Positions 41,201 through 52,976 are shown, counted from the first letter of the stretch. The stretch is DNA of 64,000 bases from Cyanoderma ruficeps (GCA_008694505.1 VZDJ01000843.1:372001-436000); one strand, 5' to 3'. The notes: generated from the letters alone by a model not told the origin. Numbers and translations are program-made.

Positions 41201-42716
41201 AAAGAGGGGTGAAAACACCTCTGCATCTTCTGTTTAACATTTAAGCAATTATAATGAAGACTCAAAATGCCAAAGCAGAAATATCTAGCATCACCAATCT
41301 ACCTTTTGAAACCAGTTATTCCAAACAGTAAGTTCTCAAGTGATGTTTTTAAATGTAGTATTATCCAAAGCCTCTGTCACTGGTAAGATGGGAGACTCAT
41401 GGTTCTAGAAATAATGGTATGTATAGAAAATGTTTTGAGGGGATGTATAAGGCAGGCATTTAAACTGAGACTTTTCTTCATCAAACCCTTTTCGTGCATC
41501 ATTGTTATTTAACAGAACTGAGACCGAGAAAAGCATTTTAACGATTACTTTTTAAGTCTCCTTAAAAATACAGAAGATTCTGTTTCCAGGAAATGGCTTT
41601 CCAGTATACATGCTTATGTGTATTTTCAAATAACCATAATCTTAACAAAATACTCATTATTATTATCATCACTATTATTTGCATTAGTTAACAGAAAAAA
41701 TTAACCAAATAGCAAAAAGATAGTATGAAAAAAAAACCCCATTAAGAAGCATTTTCAACAGAACAAACAGCGAAAGCTGGAAGTACTTAAAAACGGAAAT
41801 AGATCTATATTGCGCTATTCAGGTATGGACTGAAATCTACTGAAAATACTTCTATGCACACTAAGACGCTGTGTGTCCTGCTACGTCTTTAAAAGGCATT
41901 TTTCAGGGTATGACTCTCCAAATCAAGTCAAAACCGGGCCCTACCGGTCCTCTGAAGTAAATCCTATCAAACGAAAAATGCCCGTTACAGCCCACAGACA
42001 AGGTCCTCCATGTGACTCAACAGGAAGAATTGTATCTTGACATGAAACCCGAACAGGATGAAATGATCTAGCAGCACAGTGTCCTCCAAAAATCGCAACA
42101 CATTTTTGCAGAAGCAAGGAGCGCTCTGCTAGCAATGACCCAATTACTAGCATAAAAGCTGCGTATCTGACAAAGGGGAAGAAAAGACTCGCTGCTTCAT
42201 ACATAATTTATTAAGATTTCCCACAGCATTCAGGTTAAGTCGCGGACCCAAGCACCTCTTTGTGATGTTAAATAAATCTGTGAGAAGTCAGCGGATCCCA
42301 GGGCGCGCCGAGGGCGCAGCGGTGCCCCCCGAACGCTCCCGCCGGCCGCCCACCCGCGCGTCCCCCGCGCTGCGGCAGCGGAGGCGCCGCCGCCCGTCCC
42401 TAACAAAGCCAGGCCGGTGCCACCCGCGGGCAGCGCCTCGCCGCGCCGCGAAGGGCACCTCCACGGCTCTGCCCGCCCCGAAACCCCTGCCCGCTGCTCC
42501 CCCTCCTCCTGCCGTTCCTCCCGGCCCCGGAACCCGCGCACAGGCTCCGCAGGGCTTTGTGCCTCCAGCCGGCGCGGCGGGCTGCGCTCAATCCCGCCCG
42601 CGGCGGCTCCCCGCCTTGCCCGCCCGCCCGTCCCCGCCGTTGCGGGGCTCCCCTCCCCGCCACGCGACAGCCCTTCCCGCACCCCAGGTTTTTGTTTTTT
42701 TCTTTTTTGGTTTTCC

Positions 42717-42736
42717 GGGTGGGGGGGAGGGGTAGG
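42717..42736 (+). other. G-quadruplex-capable G-rich run
   Basis: Four or more G-runs of at least three Gs sit within 20 bases, separated by single bases, flanked by T-rich tracts (about 42687-42714 and 42737-42762). The run lies in the first 150 bp of APC intron 1, inside the CpG island. It is on the + strand, which is the template strand for APC transcription. Fold-forming capacity is inferred from the motif only. Confidence 0.5.
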
Positions 42737-42856
42737 TTTGGTTGGGTTTTTTTTTTTCCCTTAACCCCCAAAACCGCTTCCTCCCCCATGCCCCTGCCCG
42801 TCCCTGGCGCGGCGAGCCTCGCCCGCGCGAGAAGCCATCGCTGTCACCGCACTCAC

Positions 42857-42884
42857 CCCATGGCCGCGGCCGCCGCGCCTCCAT
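42857..42884 (-). other. Upstream ORFs in APC 5' leader (exon 1 portion)
   Basis: Two uORFs start here and finish in exon 2 after splicing. uORF1 starts at 42884, has 21 codons and stops at TGA 32605-32603. uORF2 starts at 42861, has 17 codons and stops at TAA 32594-32592. The uORF2 ATG lies 23 nt before the APC ATG in the spliced message. Both uORFs therefore overlap the APC start codon in other frames, an arrangement expected to reduce initiation at the main start. Splicing is inferred from consensus junctions and no transcript was seen. Confidence 0.65.
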
Positions 42885-42945
42885 CCCGCGCCAGCTCCTG
42901 GCCCCGCCCGCGCCACCGGCTGTGCCAGCGCCGCGCGCACGGAGC
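42857..42945 (-). other. APC: APC exon 1, 5' untranslated (1A-like)
   Basis: The exon ends at 42857 with a strong donor (GTGAGT on the minus strand, read as actcac at 42851-42856). Its last bases, ATGGG, join to exon 2 starting at 32640. It contains two upstream ATGs, at 42884-42882 and 42861-42859, in contexts ATGGAGG and ATGGGG. Human exon 1A has the same two ATG contexts near its 3' end, as I recall the human mRNA, and this supports the assignment. The 5' end given is a guess placed just downstream of the E-box and CCAAT box. Confidence 0.75.
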
Positions 42946-43120
42946 AGCCCCGCGGGTCACGTGCGGCGCAGCCAATGGCGCGCGCGGCCGCCCCCGCCCC
43001 GCCCCGGGCGGAGCCTCGCGCGCGGCCCCGGGCGCGGCCCCGGCGCTGTCTCAGCGCCCGGACACGGAACGCGCTGCGCAATGCCGCCCGCCGTGCGCCG
43101 CTCCGCGCCGCCGCCTCTCT

Positions 43121-46100
43121 TCACCCGCCTGCCTTAAACAGAACATTTTGCATTTTTCATGTAAAAATGAGCGACGTTCTACGTGTGCTATCATTAATCT
43201 GCTACAGCTCACCTATAAATAATTTGATACATTTCTTAATAAAAACGCGGCCGGAAGCGTGTCCTTCAAGGGCATCTCAGATTTCTCTGCGGTCCAGTAA
43301 GGCACTGTTTTCATGTGCTTTTCAGGTATGAAGTTATTATGGCTACTTGGTAGCTTACTAGCAAATTTAATGTCTAATAAATCTAATATTTAATTAATCT
43401 AATATACATTTAAGCTATGTTAAATCAGGACAATGAGTACCAGTTGGGAAAATTCTAAAAGACAAATGAATTTATGAAAGAAATCAATTAATGAAACTGT
43501 TTTATAATCTCCTTCCAGACATTATCTCTCTCCAAGGGTAAGGATATAACATGTTCATGAGGATGACTTGAAATCTCACAGAAGCATGTAACTGAAATCC
43601 AAGAGACAGCAGAAATTAAGCCATATTTCAGCTTTTTTCTCTTTAAAAAACAATTATCTATATAACAGGTTCTGTAGGAATTTTTAAAAACACCGATATA
43701 AAAGTCAGTTTTGCAGAAACAGCACGATATTAAACCTTTTAAACTCCTAGAATTATTCAAGAACAGATCTGTGGGCAGTGCAACCCATCTCAACAAAATA
43801 GGGCATGATAGAAGACATCTGAAAAGATGCAATGGTTCCTCACTAAAGCAGAACAATGCCTTTCCCTGTGGTATGTTACATAAATTATGGAGTTATATGC
43901 TTATACAAGGGGACGTAAGGATAGGTAACTCATTAAAAACATATATCCTGATAGGCCTTCTTCTAATCCTTCATTCTACCTACGATAATATTTTTGATTT
44001 GCATGAGACAAGCTGACATGTAGGAACCTTTTGGGTGGGATGAAATTAATGGTACTGCAGGCCTGTGCATGCAAGTGAGCAATTGCACTACATACTACTT
44101 AAATGCTATTAATTTCATTTCAGCTGTTTCCTCAAACCTCCTTTTTCCAGTCAGAGTAGGCAAACACTCAGAAAAGATGCTCTTTACCAGATATCCTTTT
44201 ATCAAACATCTTTACCATTAAGAGGATGTGTGATGTCATCTGCTACCTTCATGACAGTTTTACACAAAATCCTCTCTCACTTCACCATTCAGGCTAACAG
44301 CAGAGGTACTGTCACTTCTGCTGTTATGGTAAAACACTTTAAGCCAAAGTTAAGTGGGCCATTAGTCAAGGTTGTTCCAGGTTTTATGATTTTTTGTTAT
44401 AAAGCTTCTATTAATTACAGTAATTGTTGACATCCTATGGTTTGTGGTGGCTTATGATCTACTTGATTCCATTTCACAGCAACCAAGTTCATCCTCCCTC
44501 AGCTGTAACAAATTGTCACAGTACTCTTAACAGGTTCAAAGTTTAGAACCTAGCTAGGCATTAGACCTAAAACCATTTTATTAGATATCTTAGTGATATA
44601 TAGCACTCCACCATCCCTGAGAAAAGCAAACCCAAATGCTCTTCCAGTTATTGTGAAGCTCTGTTCATAGTAAAATTCTTTACATTAGTATAAGTGTACA
44701 TTCAAATAAATACACACACCACTCAACACCTGCGTTATCAGTTGGCAAGTTGTTGCAATAGGAGTTGTAGCTTAATATCAAATCAGGTTGTTCCAGTAAT
44801 AGTTTTAAAACCAAAGAGTGGCAAGTGTTCAGAAGTGGCACGTACCACACAGCCTGGAATGACTGTGCGCAAAGATGACACCAGAGAGCCAAAGAAACTG
44901 AAATGCTATGTACTTTAAAGCTAAATTCCACACTTAAAAGTGAAAAACTAAGCTTTCAGAAGTACAGTGAATTTTCTAGAACCCAAACTAGGTGTATTAA
45001 AGATGGAAGGCTACATAACATACTCATTTACACACACCACAGTGCATCTTCTGCAGCTCTGAAAATCTAACTCTAGTTCCCACTAAGTGAAAAGACTTTT
45101 GCTACTCCTGGTACTGGTTAATCGTTTTTGAATCTGGGAGTCTCAATCTGAGCAAATTCACTGCTCTGTAGCCTGAAGCCCCACATTTATTTGCAGAACA
45201 AGCAGAAGCACAAATTCTTTAATGCTTTCTGCCAAGATGACAGTTGAGTGGGAGGGAAAAAGCCTTCCCTTCCTCCCTCACAGTAATGCCCATTCTGTTA
45301 TGATTTCATAAACATGGCAGCTTATGGTCTGTGTCAAATGGACTTGCCTCTACAGCAAAATCCAGTATTAAGTGAAATGCAGTTTAATAAACAGCATGCT
45401 TTGACCCTTCCCATATTGCTTCTTCCAGTGGTGTCAGACCACTGCTATAAAGGTGAATATAATCCCTCAAAATTGCTTTCTCTGTGCAGTATTGGATTTT
45501 CTTACTAAAACTGATACCAACAAAACACTGTTTGAGAAGGCAAAAAAAAAAGGTCAGGGTCTCAGGAAAAAAGAAGAATTTTACAGGAAAAATCTTTAGA
45601 CTAAGTTTATTTTTGGCTAGTTATTTTTTATCCCGCAGATGGAACAAGATGATTTTTTTGTTCTTTGAAAGAAACTGTTACAGAGACAGACTCAGCAATA
45701 CCTGCAAGATATTACATAAACCCACCCTTTTAAATCTATTAGATGACTCAAATCTCTGCATTAATTCATGTGAGCTATCAAATCCAAAGGACAGAAAATT
45801 TTAGTATCCAAAGATACCTGTTCAGTTTCAAATTACTTCCAAGATTTTGGACAAGATCCCTGCAGCCTACTCAGCCCAGCATCCTCAGTCAGATGGGAAT
45901 TTGAGTCTAGAAACTGAATTGGCAATATTTTTATTGCAATTTTTGATGCAATCTATGCAGTGTTTCCCACTGCTTTATAAAAATACATTTTGAGACCAAA
46001 TAAAATTATCGTTAACTGTTACAACCCACTACTAAGTAGTGCTAATTAGAATTTCTGAGTAGATTAAGGTCTAAATTTTTAAAAACATAAAGTACATTCC

Positions 46101-46148
46101 CCAAAGTATCTATCTGCCTCTTAAGATCTCAACTACTTGAACAGAAAA
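43121..46148. other. Upstream intergenic sequence, nothing assigned
   Basis: AT-rich DNA immediately upstream of the APC CpG island. Open frames are short and unrecognised (for example 43488-43856 on the minus strand). No repeats, RNA genes or conserved exons were recognised. The upstream neighbour of APC in vertebrates, EPB41L4A, was not detected. Confidence 0.7.
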
Positions 46149-46497
46149 TGTGTTGCTGATGCTAGAGACAGGAATGCCAGAAGAATACACCAAGATCATG
46201 CAGCAACAGCCGAAGTTTATTGTTGGGAGATCTTTTCTACAGGGGCTACAAATTTCCTGTGCTTACATACGTGATTGGTTAAGTGTCTTAACTTTCCCCA
46301 GCTCACTGGCCGCCAATGATATGGGTGTATTCATGGTTCAAAGGGATTGGCTGAGGTCCCCCATTTGAACTTGAATCTGACCTATTATTATTATACACAG
46401 GGACTTGTTTTACTCTCTAACAAGTTAGGCTGGTCTAGTTGGTGTGTGTTATGGCCAAATTATCTGTGCAGCTTACAGACCAGCTGAAGCTGTCACA
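46149..46497 (-). mobile_element. 3' LTR of a minus-strand ERV remnant
   Basis: On the + strand it runs from TGTGTTGCTGATG to GCTGTCACA, giving TG…CA ends on the minus strand (TGTGACAGC… start). A purine tract (AGAAAAGGGGGAAC on the minus strand, 46498-46511) directly abuts it at 46498, as a polypurine tract abuts a 3' LTR. 'gtttattgttggg' near the low-coordinate end could hold the AATAAA complement. Length is 349 bp. The pentamer outside the low end is gaaaa, and its partner cannot be found because the 5' side of the element is incomplete. Confidence 0.65.
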
Positions 46498-47600
46498 GTT
46501 CCCCCTTTTCTATTTAAAAAAAATGCAAAGTGTTCTTTGTCATTTTCTGCAGAGATCCTTGCAGACAAGACGGCAAAGACAGCATGATGACACACATGAT
46601 AAACCTAGTTTCAACAAGACTTTCCACCCTACTGGACAAGCCTAGCCCCTCCTAGCCAGTGATATATCCCATATATCATTGAAGATGTAACTTTCGTTCC
46701 CAGGAGCTGTCAGGCAGGATTACCAACAATACAAGTTTTCAAATTGTCAGGCTGCAAGCTCATTACTTGGAAATTGCAAACTTACAACTTAACCCTATAA
46801 ACAGGAAACTTTCAACCTTAGAACCCTGGGAAAACCAACCAACAGGGAAAATAATCTGTCTTAATTTGGGATTGTGCTTCATTTCCTTAAAGAGAGCTCA
46901 TATCTTTAAATATATATATATTTCTCATATCTTTAAATATACAAAATATTTATATATATATATATATATCTTTAAATATATAGAATCCTTTTAATGGTGT
47001 CAAGTGATTTAAGGTACAGATAGTACCAGGTATTCCCCCTTTTTCTGTTTAAAAACATGTTTAAAAGTGCCATGTGGGGAATACCAGTGTGGTGTAACAC
47101 AACTCAGAGCTGTAGGAGTAATTTTGTTTAGTGAGGCATACAATTGCTTTTGAAAGTACCGTTTACCAAACCAATTCAAAATTATCAAAGGAAACATCTC
47201 CTTGTTTTAGTTAGGTTTTACAGGTCACATCCTGGTGTATGTCGAAGAACACCCTGGCCCTGGGGATCCGCAGCCACAACCCCATCTGGGACAGAGACTG
47301 TGGCTACGGTGGGCAGCAAACCAGAACCCCAGCGCAGACCAGAGGTGTGCCGGTCCCCGATTTTGGTGCTTCTCCTCTGAGCAGTGGTGGCATGGCAGCC
47401 CTGCAAACTGCCAAGCTGTTGCGAAAGGCAGGAGGAAGTTGATGTCTCTTGCCTGCCAAGCTCTCACAGTCCCAGTGTAGTGGCTTTTCACAGCTTCCTA
47501 AGGGGGCAATTTTTGGCGTGGCTGAACCCACCATGGTCAAACAGAAAGCAACAGTGCAGTGCTGACTTAACAGCAACGCAGGTGTCTTCTCCAGTGTATG
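46498..47600 (-). mobile_element. Internal remnant of the same ERV (no intact frame)
   Basis: Sequence continuing past the polypurine tract is non-coding in all frames. A second tract, 'attccccctttttctgttta' near 47034, resembles the one at 46499, suggesting duplication or a second element. The GC-richer part at about 47220-47500 ('ccctggggatccgcagccac') has overlapping frames on both strands and may be gag-derived, but I recognise no domain. The high-coordinate end and any 5' LTR are not identified. Confidence 0.4.
46906..46982. repeat. (TA)n-rich microsatellite
   Basis: Runs of TATATATA interrupted by repeated 'tctttaaatata' units, inside the ERV remnant. Confidence 0.8.
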
Positions 47601-49040
47601 TCATGTCTTTTATTAGTTTGTGTTTACCCACTTACTTTTGAAGTTTGTGTATACCCATTTGAGGAAACTCATAACTTGCTCCCAATGGCATTAATATCTC
47701 TGTTTTGGCCATTAAGAGCTGTAGCCCTGCATTCTCCATCAAAATTCTCTCAGATATATTGCATATTATTTCCCCAACTATAGGAACTTCCAACTAGAAA
47801 GGTCATCAGAAAAATGCTTCCTGAGGATCAAGAACCTAAAGGAATGCCTTTCTCATGCAGATGAAGAAAGAATGAAAAAAAGAACGGTCATTGTTCCCAA
47901 TGCATGATCATCCAGAACACATGCAGTCGTCCTACAAAAACGGACAGAAATTTTCTGTAGTGAGAACAGATTTTCTACTATATTAATGTACTAAATTCCA
48001 CTTCCCCCCCGCCAGTAAGTTGTGCTACCAGTTCCTGAACTTGTGAAGATTTTTCCACAAGCAATGACAAGGTCTGTCTTGCACAGGGGTCAATTAACTG
48101 CCTCACAGACATGTATCATAAGCTAAATGAGAAAAGCAGAAAAATGCAAGCTTGTTTAGTTATTTCATAACTGTCTGAGGTACAGAAATACATCACTTGC
48201 TCTTTAAATCCTTTACTATTTAATGCTCTCTACTGTTTGCCAATTCCTTACTTTTGTCTAGAAGTAGTCTGCTCTCTGAGGCATCTCCCACTCATACTTT
48301 CTTCCCTCTCACTAAGTTTTTCCATCTGCATGAAGCTTTCTTGTTTGGAAAAAAAAATCAAGGAGAAATACTGCTTCCTTCCTCACATCTGTTAGCTCTA
48401 GTGAGGAGCCATGGCCCAGTCTGCAATATGAGTCACATTTTCCAAAAACAGTAAAGCAAAAATGAAGAGAGTTTGTTTAGAAAACTTTAATCCACTGTTT
48501 CACCATCCACTCTTCTATCTCAGCTACATAATAAGTACCACCTGACACAACTTTGTGTCACATTACCTATAATTTTCTCATCCACTAATTAAGAACATCA
48601 CACTATCCTGGCATTGTATCACTTCATTTTCTCTGCTGTAGCTCTTTCAGGCTTGTTTGGTAGTTTACTGTATCTGCATACGGTAATTTTCACTTTTTGC
48701 TTCATGGATGGTGCTTATTCAATCCACTAAATGGTTCAACCTTTGAAGAAATTTGGAAGCTGATTTCAGGGACGTGAACTGGGAATCTTGTCATTTGTCT
48801 GTAATGTCCAGAAAGTGAGTTCACAGTGATCAGATAAAGTGACTTTCCAGTGCAGCTTACCCCACTGACCAGACTGTGTTGGTATGTGCCAACCCACCCA
48901 TTCCAACTGCTTATCCAGTGGATTTGAAAACCTGTAATTGCACCTTTTAGCCTATTTATAATTCTGTTTCAGTAGTCTGTTAATGGTATTGCAGGCTGAA
49001 CATCTTCAGTATAAAAGCCCTTGGTCAGCATACCTCAGGA

Positions 49041-49218
49041 TGTTTTGGAAGCATTCTTACTCTCTTCAGCTTATTATTCACCATAAAAATGAGTCATTGG
49101 ATGATTCGGGTCTCACCCCCTTAGGGAATTGCTATTATACAAGTCTCTAGGCAATGGTGACATATTAAGTTTTCCCTTCCTCATTTGGCACACAGTTTAG
49201 TCAGTTTATTGAAAGTTA
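49041..49218 (+). repeat. Direct repeat, copy 1 (~178 bp)
   Basis: It starts tgttttggaagcattcttac and ends near 'attgaaagttaa'. It is about 91% identical by eye to 51012-51190. Homology stops sharply on both sides. The family is unknown. Confidence 0.85.
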
Positions 49219-51011
49219 AGACAAAAGGTTATTCCTAGAGGACTTTTCTTTTCATTCATACTTTTTCTCTGTTCCCCACTGGGGCCACAGACTAGAAAAT
49301 ATGCTTAAAGAAAGGTAGAAACAAGTATATTTTCTCATGTTTCTTGGGAGGTGTCAGACTCTGGATGTGTCTGATGGCATATCTGCACTGAGTGCACACT
49401 TGGGGAACACTTGCAGTGGCCTTGGTTACAAGATAAAGGCCTATTTTGCTTCTTCTTCATATTCAGCATTAACCATAAGAAGTCACAGTACTCACATGAC
49501 ACATGGATGTCTGCATGGATGTGGATGGTCAGATTCAGTTTCCTGTTATACTGTGCTTGACAGAAGTCCCTGATGAAAGATGGATGCTACATGGTTATGT
49601 AAGCTTTACAGTGGCCAGGAGCATCCCAGAATTCTACACCACTCTGACAAATGGAAGCTCTATCAGTGGAATATTTACCTTTTTCTTCACAGTCTTCTTT
49701 TCAGTCCTCCCTTTGTTTGGTTTCAACCAGATGTTCTTAATGCAAGAGCTGATGTCTTGTCAGCATTCTGACATTTAGTAGTAATAAATCAGTTAGCTGC
49801 CGGTCATCTATTTAGCTAAGGGTCATCAACACTTTTTTTGCCATTGGTATTGAAAAGGAGGGAAAGTTAATTTTTGTGGAGTCTTGTAAGCAACAACCTT
49901 TTCCAAAAACGTACATTAACTGTGACCATTCTCAATGTCTGCTAAGATTAAAAAAGTTCCAGCTAGAGACAAGTTTCTTAAAACCTACTGCATTACTAAA
50001 GGCTTTGACAAGGTCTAAAAACACAAAGATCTTGCTAAGTCATGGCTGTGAGTTCTCTCACCATAATTATAATCTTTTGAACACTTAAAATTAAGGCTCA
50101 AGCCTTAGAGGCTCTTAGCTACAACAGGACAACTGTATCAAATCAATCCAGAAAAACTATAATTTACAAGATAAAACGTTGGCAAGGAATCTGAGGACAC
50201 ATATATCATACTCAAAAAATATAAAAAAATTCCACATTTAGTACATTAAAGCAATTACTAGAGAGTTTGAAGAAAGACCACAAATAAAAATGGCTTGTCA
50301 AGGAAGATTTATGCTGTATGGTTTAAGGAGAACAACTTAGCTGGTTTAGAAAAAGATAGGCTGTTTTTTATCAATGTACTGAAAATATTTTTAAGTGCCA
50401 TAAGTTTAAAGAGATCCATGAGCACAGATCAGACAAACTAGAAATGAATTTCCCAACATTGCTGCGGTTAATCAAATCACAAAAGTTCAGCAGGAATTGA
50501 GCCCACAAGTTGAGACAAGGTATTTGAAAAAATACCAACTTTTACTGTTCTACAGACTCTAATGTAAGGGTCACACTGAACAATGCTGGGATCTACTCCA
50601 GGACTGAAATATATTAAAGTTTACAGTTCAGTTAATGAGGTAAGAATTTAATTCCTTGCAGTGTGCATATAGTCATCATGTCTTGGAACAATTATAATCA
50701 AGTCTCACACCACATCATTGATTGCTTGGTAAGGTTAAGAAAAAAAAATCCCCTAGGTCCTTTGTCAGGACCAATGCAGAACTTCCCCACTAACTGATTT
50801 CTGTGCATGCAGAGATGAGCTGCTGCAGAAGGCAGCACTCCTAGAGGAGGAAGAAAATTAAATCTATCCCAGCTGAAAACCAGGACAAGAATGGACTTGT
50901 GCTCTCAGGTAGCACAACACTCCAAGACACCTGGCCAACAGGCAGTTTTTCTGCTCACTGCCATATTAATCATTGCAAATAATGATTCATGTCATATTTC
51001 AGGTTAGCTTT

Positions 51012-51190
51012 TGTTTTGGAAGCATTCTTACTCTCTTCAGCTTATTATTCACCATAAAAATGAGTCATTGGATGATTTGGGTGTCACTCTCTTAGGGAAT
51101 TGCTATTACACAAGCCTCTAGGCAATGGTGGCATACTAATTTTTCCCCCTCCTCATTTGGCATACAGTTTAGTCAGTCTATAGAAAGTTA
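51012..51190 (+). repeat. Direct repeat, copy 2 (~178 bp)
   Basis: Same orientation as the copy at 49041, with starts 1971 bp apart. About 15 substitutions plus small indels separate the copies. The sequence between the repeats shows no retroviral motifs. Confidence 0.85.
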
Positions 51191-51278
51191 AAATACACAG
51201 CCCCAATTCAAAATATGTGTTGCTGGTGTGGGTGCTGGGAGTTACATTTCTCTGTTGGGGTTTTGAATGAATTACATC

Positions 51279-51324
51279 TTTAAATCTTAAATTAAAAATT
51301 AAATCTTAAATTAAATCTTAATTT
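51279..51324. repeat. Short tandem repeat, AAATCTTAAATT-like unit
   Basis: Three to four imperfect copies of a 10-12 bp AT-rich unit. Confidence 0.6.
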
Positions 51325-52295
51325 CAGTAACACTAGTGAGGTGGAAAAAACATTCTTCCTTTCACTGGAGAGGAAAGTGTTTTTATAAAAGTCTGAGTAA
51401 TCAATAATATGTTATATTCTCCTGATAATGAAGGTCCAGCTTAATGAATAGCCAACAGGGAAAAAAATTCAAGCATAAGCTGCTCTGCCTGGTATTTAGG
51501 CAGCATGAACACTTTTTTAAATTTTATCTACCTGCAGAGTAGAAAACGAATACAAATGCAAAATGTTCACTATATTTCTAGACAAGCTGCTTCCAGTACC
51601 AAGCTCTACACATGTAGCAATAGTGCTCTATGATCCATGTTTTTAGGAGTCACAAAAAACTGCCCTTTAGGCCGTTCATCATCTTTGAAATCATCATGCA
51701 TCTTCAAAGTAACAAATGCAGCAGGTGAGAGCACTACTACTGAAAATTTACCACTACCCAAGGTACTTCAGTATAGTACTGGGAAAAAGCAGTTGAAGAA
51801 AAGGACTGATATCCATGCCTAGAAAAAATAAAGCATCAGTAGAGTAAAAGTGCAGAAAAAACACACTTAAGTCTGTCATAAACTGAGAAGACAGAAATTC
51901 CTTGATCTAGAGAGAATACATATTTCAGTGCCAGCTTCTCTTCCCAGCTTGAATCCAAGGTCACCAGCTACTTAACCAAATACTTAAATTGCATGCATTA
52001 AATCTTAGAACCCATGTCAGAATTGCATGATTAAAGTATATAATTTTGCAACTCTACAGAAACAGTCGGGTGAAGAGGTAACAATTTAAAAAACTAACAT
52101 CACTGGTGTACTTTGCATGTTCGCCATGGGAAGGGAAAATCACTATAGCCGTGGGAAAATTTTGATTAATCACAACAATATTATCAAAGCTCTCCATCAC
52201 TAAGTGTACTAGAAGACTACTTTTTCTCCTGATACATAACCCAAATACTTCAATCTCAAATGAAAAGACTGTATTTTCAAAAATCTCCATGCTAG

Positions 52296-52976
52296 TGTCC
52301 TAGGGTGCTAGGATGTTTGTATCCCCAATCGTCTGTTCTGTGTGTGCTGTGTGTTCTGTACCTTTAAGACTGGTTCTGAGAGCGAAGCAGGGAAAGAAGC
52401 GCACAGTTTGTTTTGAAAAAGTGTTTACTCCTCTCCATTTTTTCTTTTTCCTCGGGACAGTGTTGTTCGTCGGATGCACAGACAGTGGCCAGAGAGAGTT
52501 TTTTGGTTTTTTTGCTTTTAGTTAGTTTAGCTAGCTGAGGCAAAGAGGCTTCCTGGACTGTTATTTTTTTTCTTTTCTTTTCTTTTTTCCTTATGATTGT
52601 TTAAACCTGTCCTGGACTGAAAAACCCAGAGAAACACTGGGATCTCGTGCCTGCGGCCTACTGGGACCTGGACCTCAGCATTTTCCAGCACCAAAGGGAC
52701 TGGGACTGATAAGAGACTGAGAGAGTTGAGCTAACTCATGGCAAGGACTTCTCTCAGTTTTGCCATCTCTCTTCGGAGCGGCGAGAGGTTTTGTTGTTTC
52801 ATATTATTCATTCTTTGTGCTTGTGGGCATTTTGTTTGTCAAATAATTTTTTTTTCCCACTTTTGCCCGAGGAAGTTCTTTTCCTGGACTGGCTGGGGGG
52901 AGGGGCTATTTGGGTTTGCTCTCCAGACGAACCCCATGCAGAGGTTTCCTCCCAAAATTTGCCCTCAACCAGGACA
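52296..52976 (+). mobile_element. Solo LTR of a songbird ERV (681 bp)
   Basis: It starts TGTCCTAGGGTGCTAGG and ends CCTCAACCAGGACA. Internal blocks such as 'gtacctttaagactgg', 'tagtttagctagctgaggca' and 'tttgtttgtcaaataattt' belong to a common songbird LTR as I recall it. The last block would be a decayed AATAAA signal. Flanking pentamers gctag (52291-52295) and gcaag (52977-52981) match at 4 of 5, supporting a 5-bp target duplication and a solo LTR formed by recombination. Confidence 0.85.

Larger units (their letters stand above)
32641..42856 (-). other. APC intron 1
   Basis: About 10.2 kb between the non-coding exon and the first coding exon. It contains a 218-codon open frame on the + strand (35319-35972), a GC-rich patch (38040-38240) and AT-rich runs (40490-40545). 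No repeat family is confidently recognised and no alternative first exon was identified. Confidence 0.85.
7459..42945 (-). other. APC: APC gene, 5' portion (exons 1-6 of a longer gene)
   Basis: Exons on the minus strand read in order into the N-terminus of adenomatous polyposis coli. APC is the large cytoplasmic scaffold of the beta-catenin destruction complex, and it also binds microtubules and actin regulators. The coding parts are 135, 85, 202, 109 and 114 bp, which equal the human exon lengths as I know them. They add up to 645 bp, exactly 215 codons. All five have GT donors and AG acceptors. Intron sizes read from the sequence are about 10.2 kb (intron 1), 15.8 kb, 0.9 kb, 6.2 kb and 1.5 kb. 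The armadillo, 15-aa, 20-aa and SAMP repeat exons lie beyond the left edge. The 5' limit is an estimate because no TATA box fixes the start site. Confidence 0.97.
42280..43120 (-). promoter_or_regulatory. APC: CpG-island promoter of APC
   Basis: This is the only long block of dense CpG in an otherwise AT-rich window, and it surrounds the first APC exon. On the minus strand, just upstream of that exon, lie a CACGTG E-box (42958-42963), an inverted CCAAT box (42972-42976) and clustered GC boxes (42992-43004, GGGGCGGGG type). No TATA box is visible. Human APC promoter 1A is described as a TATA-less CpG promoter with CCAAT and E-box (USF) elements, so this is the likely orthologue. The start site probably lies at about 42890-42950, which is an inference. 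A divergent + strand transcript is possible but unsupported. Confidence 0.85.
47601..52295. other. Intergenic sequence between ERVs
   Basis: It contains a pair of ~178-bp direct repeats (49041 and 51012), listed separately, and a short AT-rich tandem repeat (51279-51324). No host exon, RNA gene or known LTR was recognised. Open frames at 49337-49778 overlap one another and look non-coding. Confidence 0.65.

Noticed and set aside
42262..43331. Several long overlapping frames on both strands in the CpG island (up to 221 codons)
   Set aside because: GC-rich DNA has few stop codons. The frames overlap in all phases, are Ala/Arg/Pro-rich and have no homology that I recognise.
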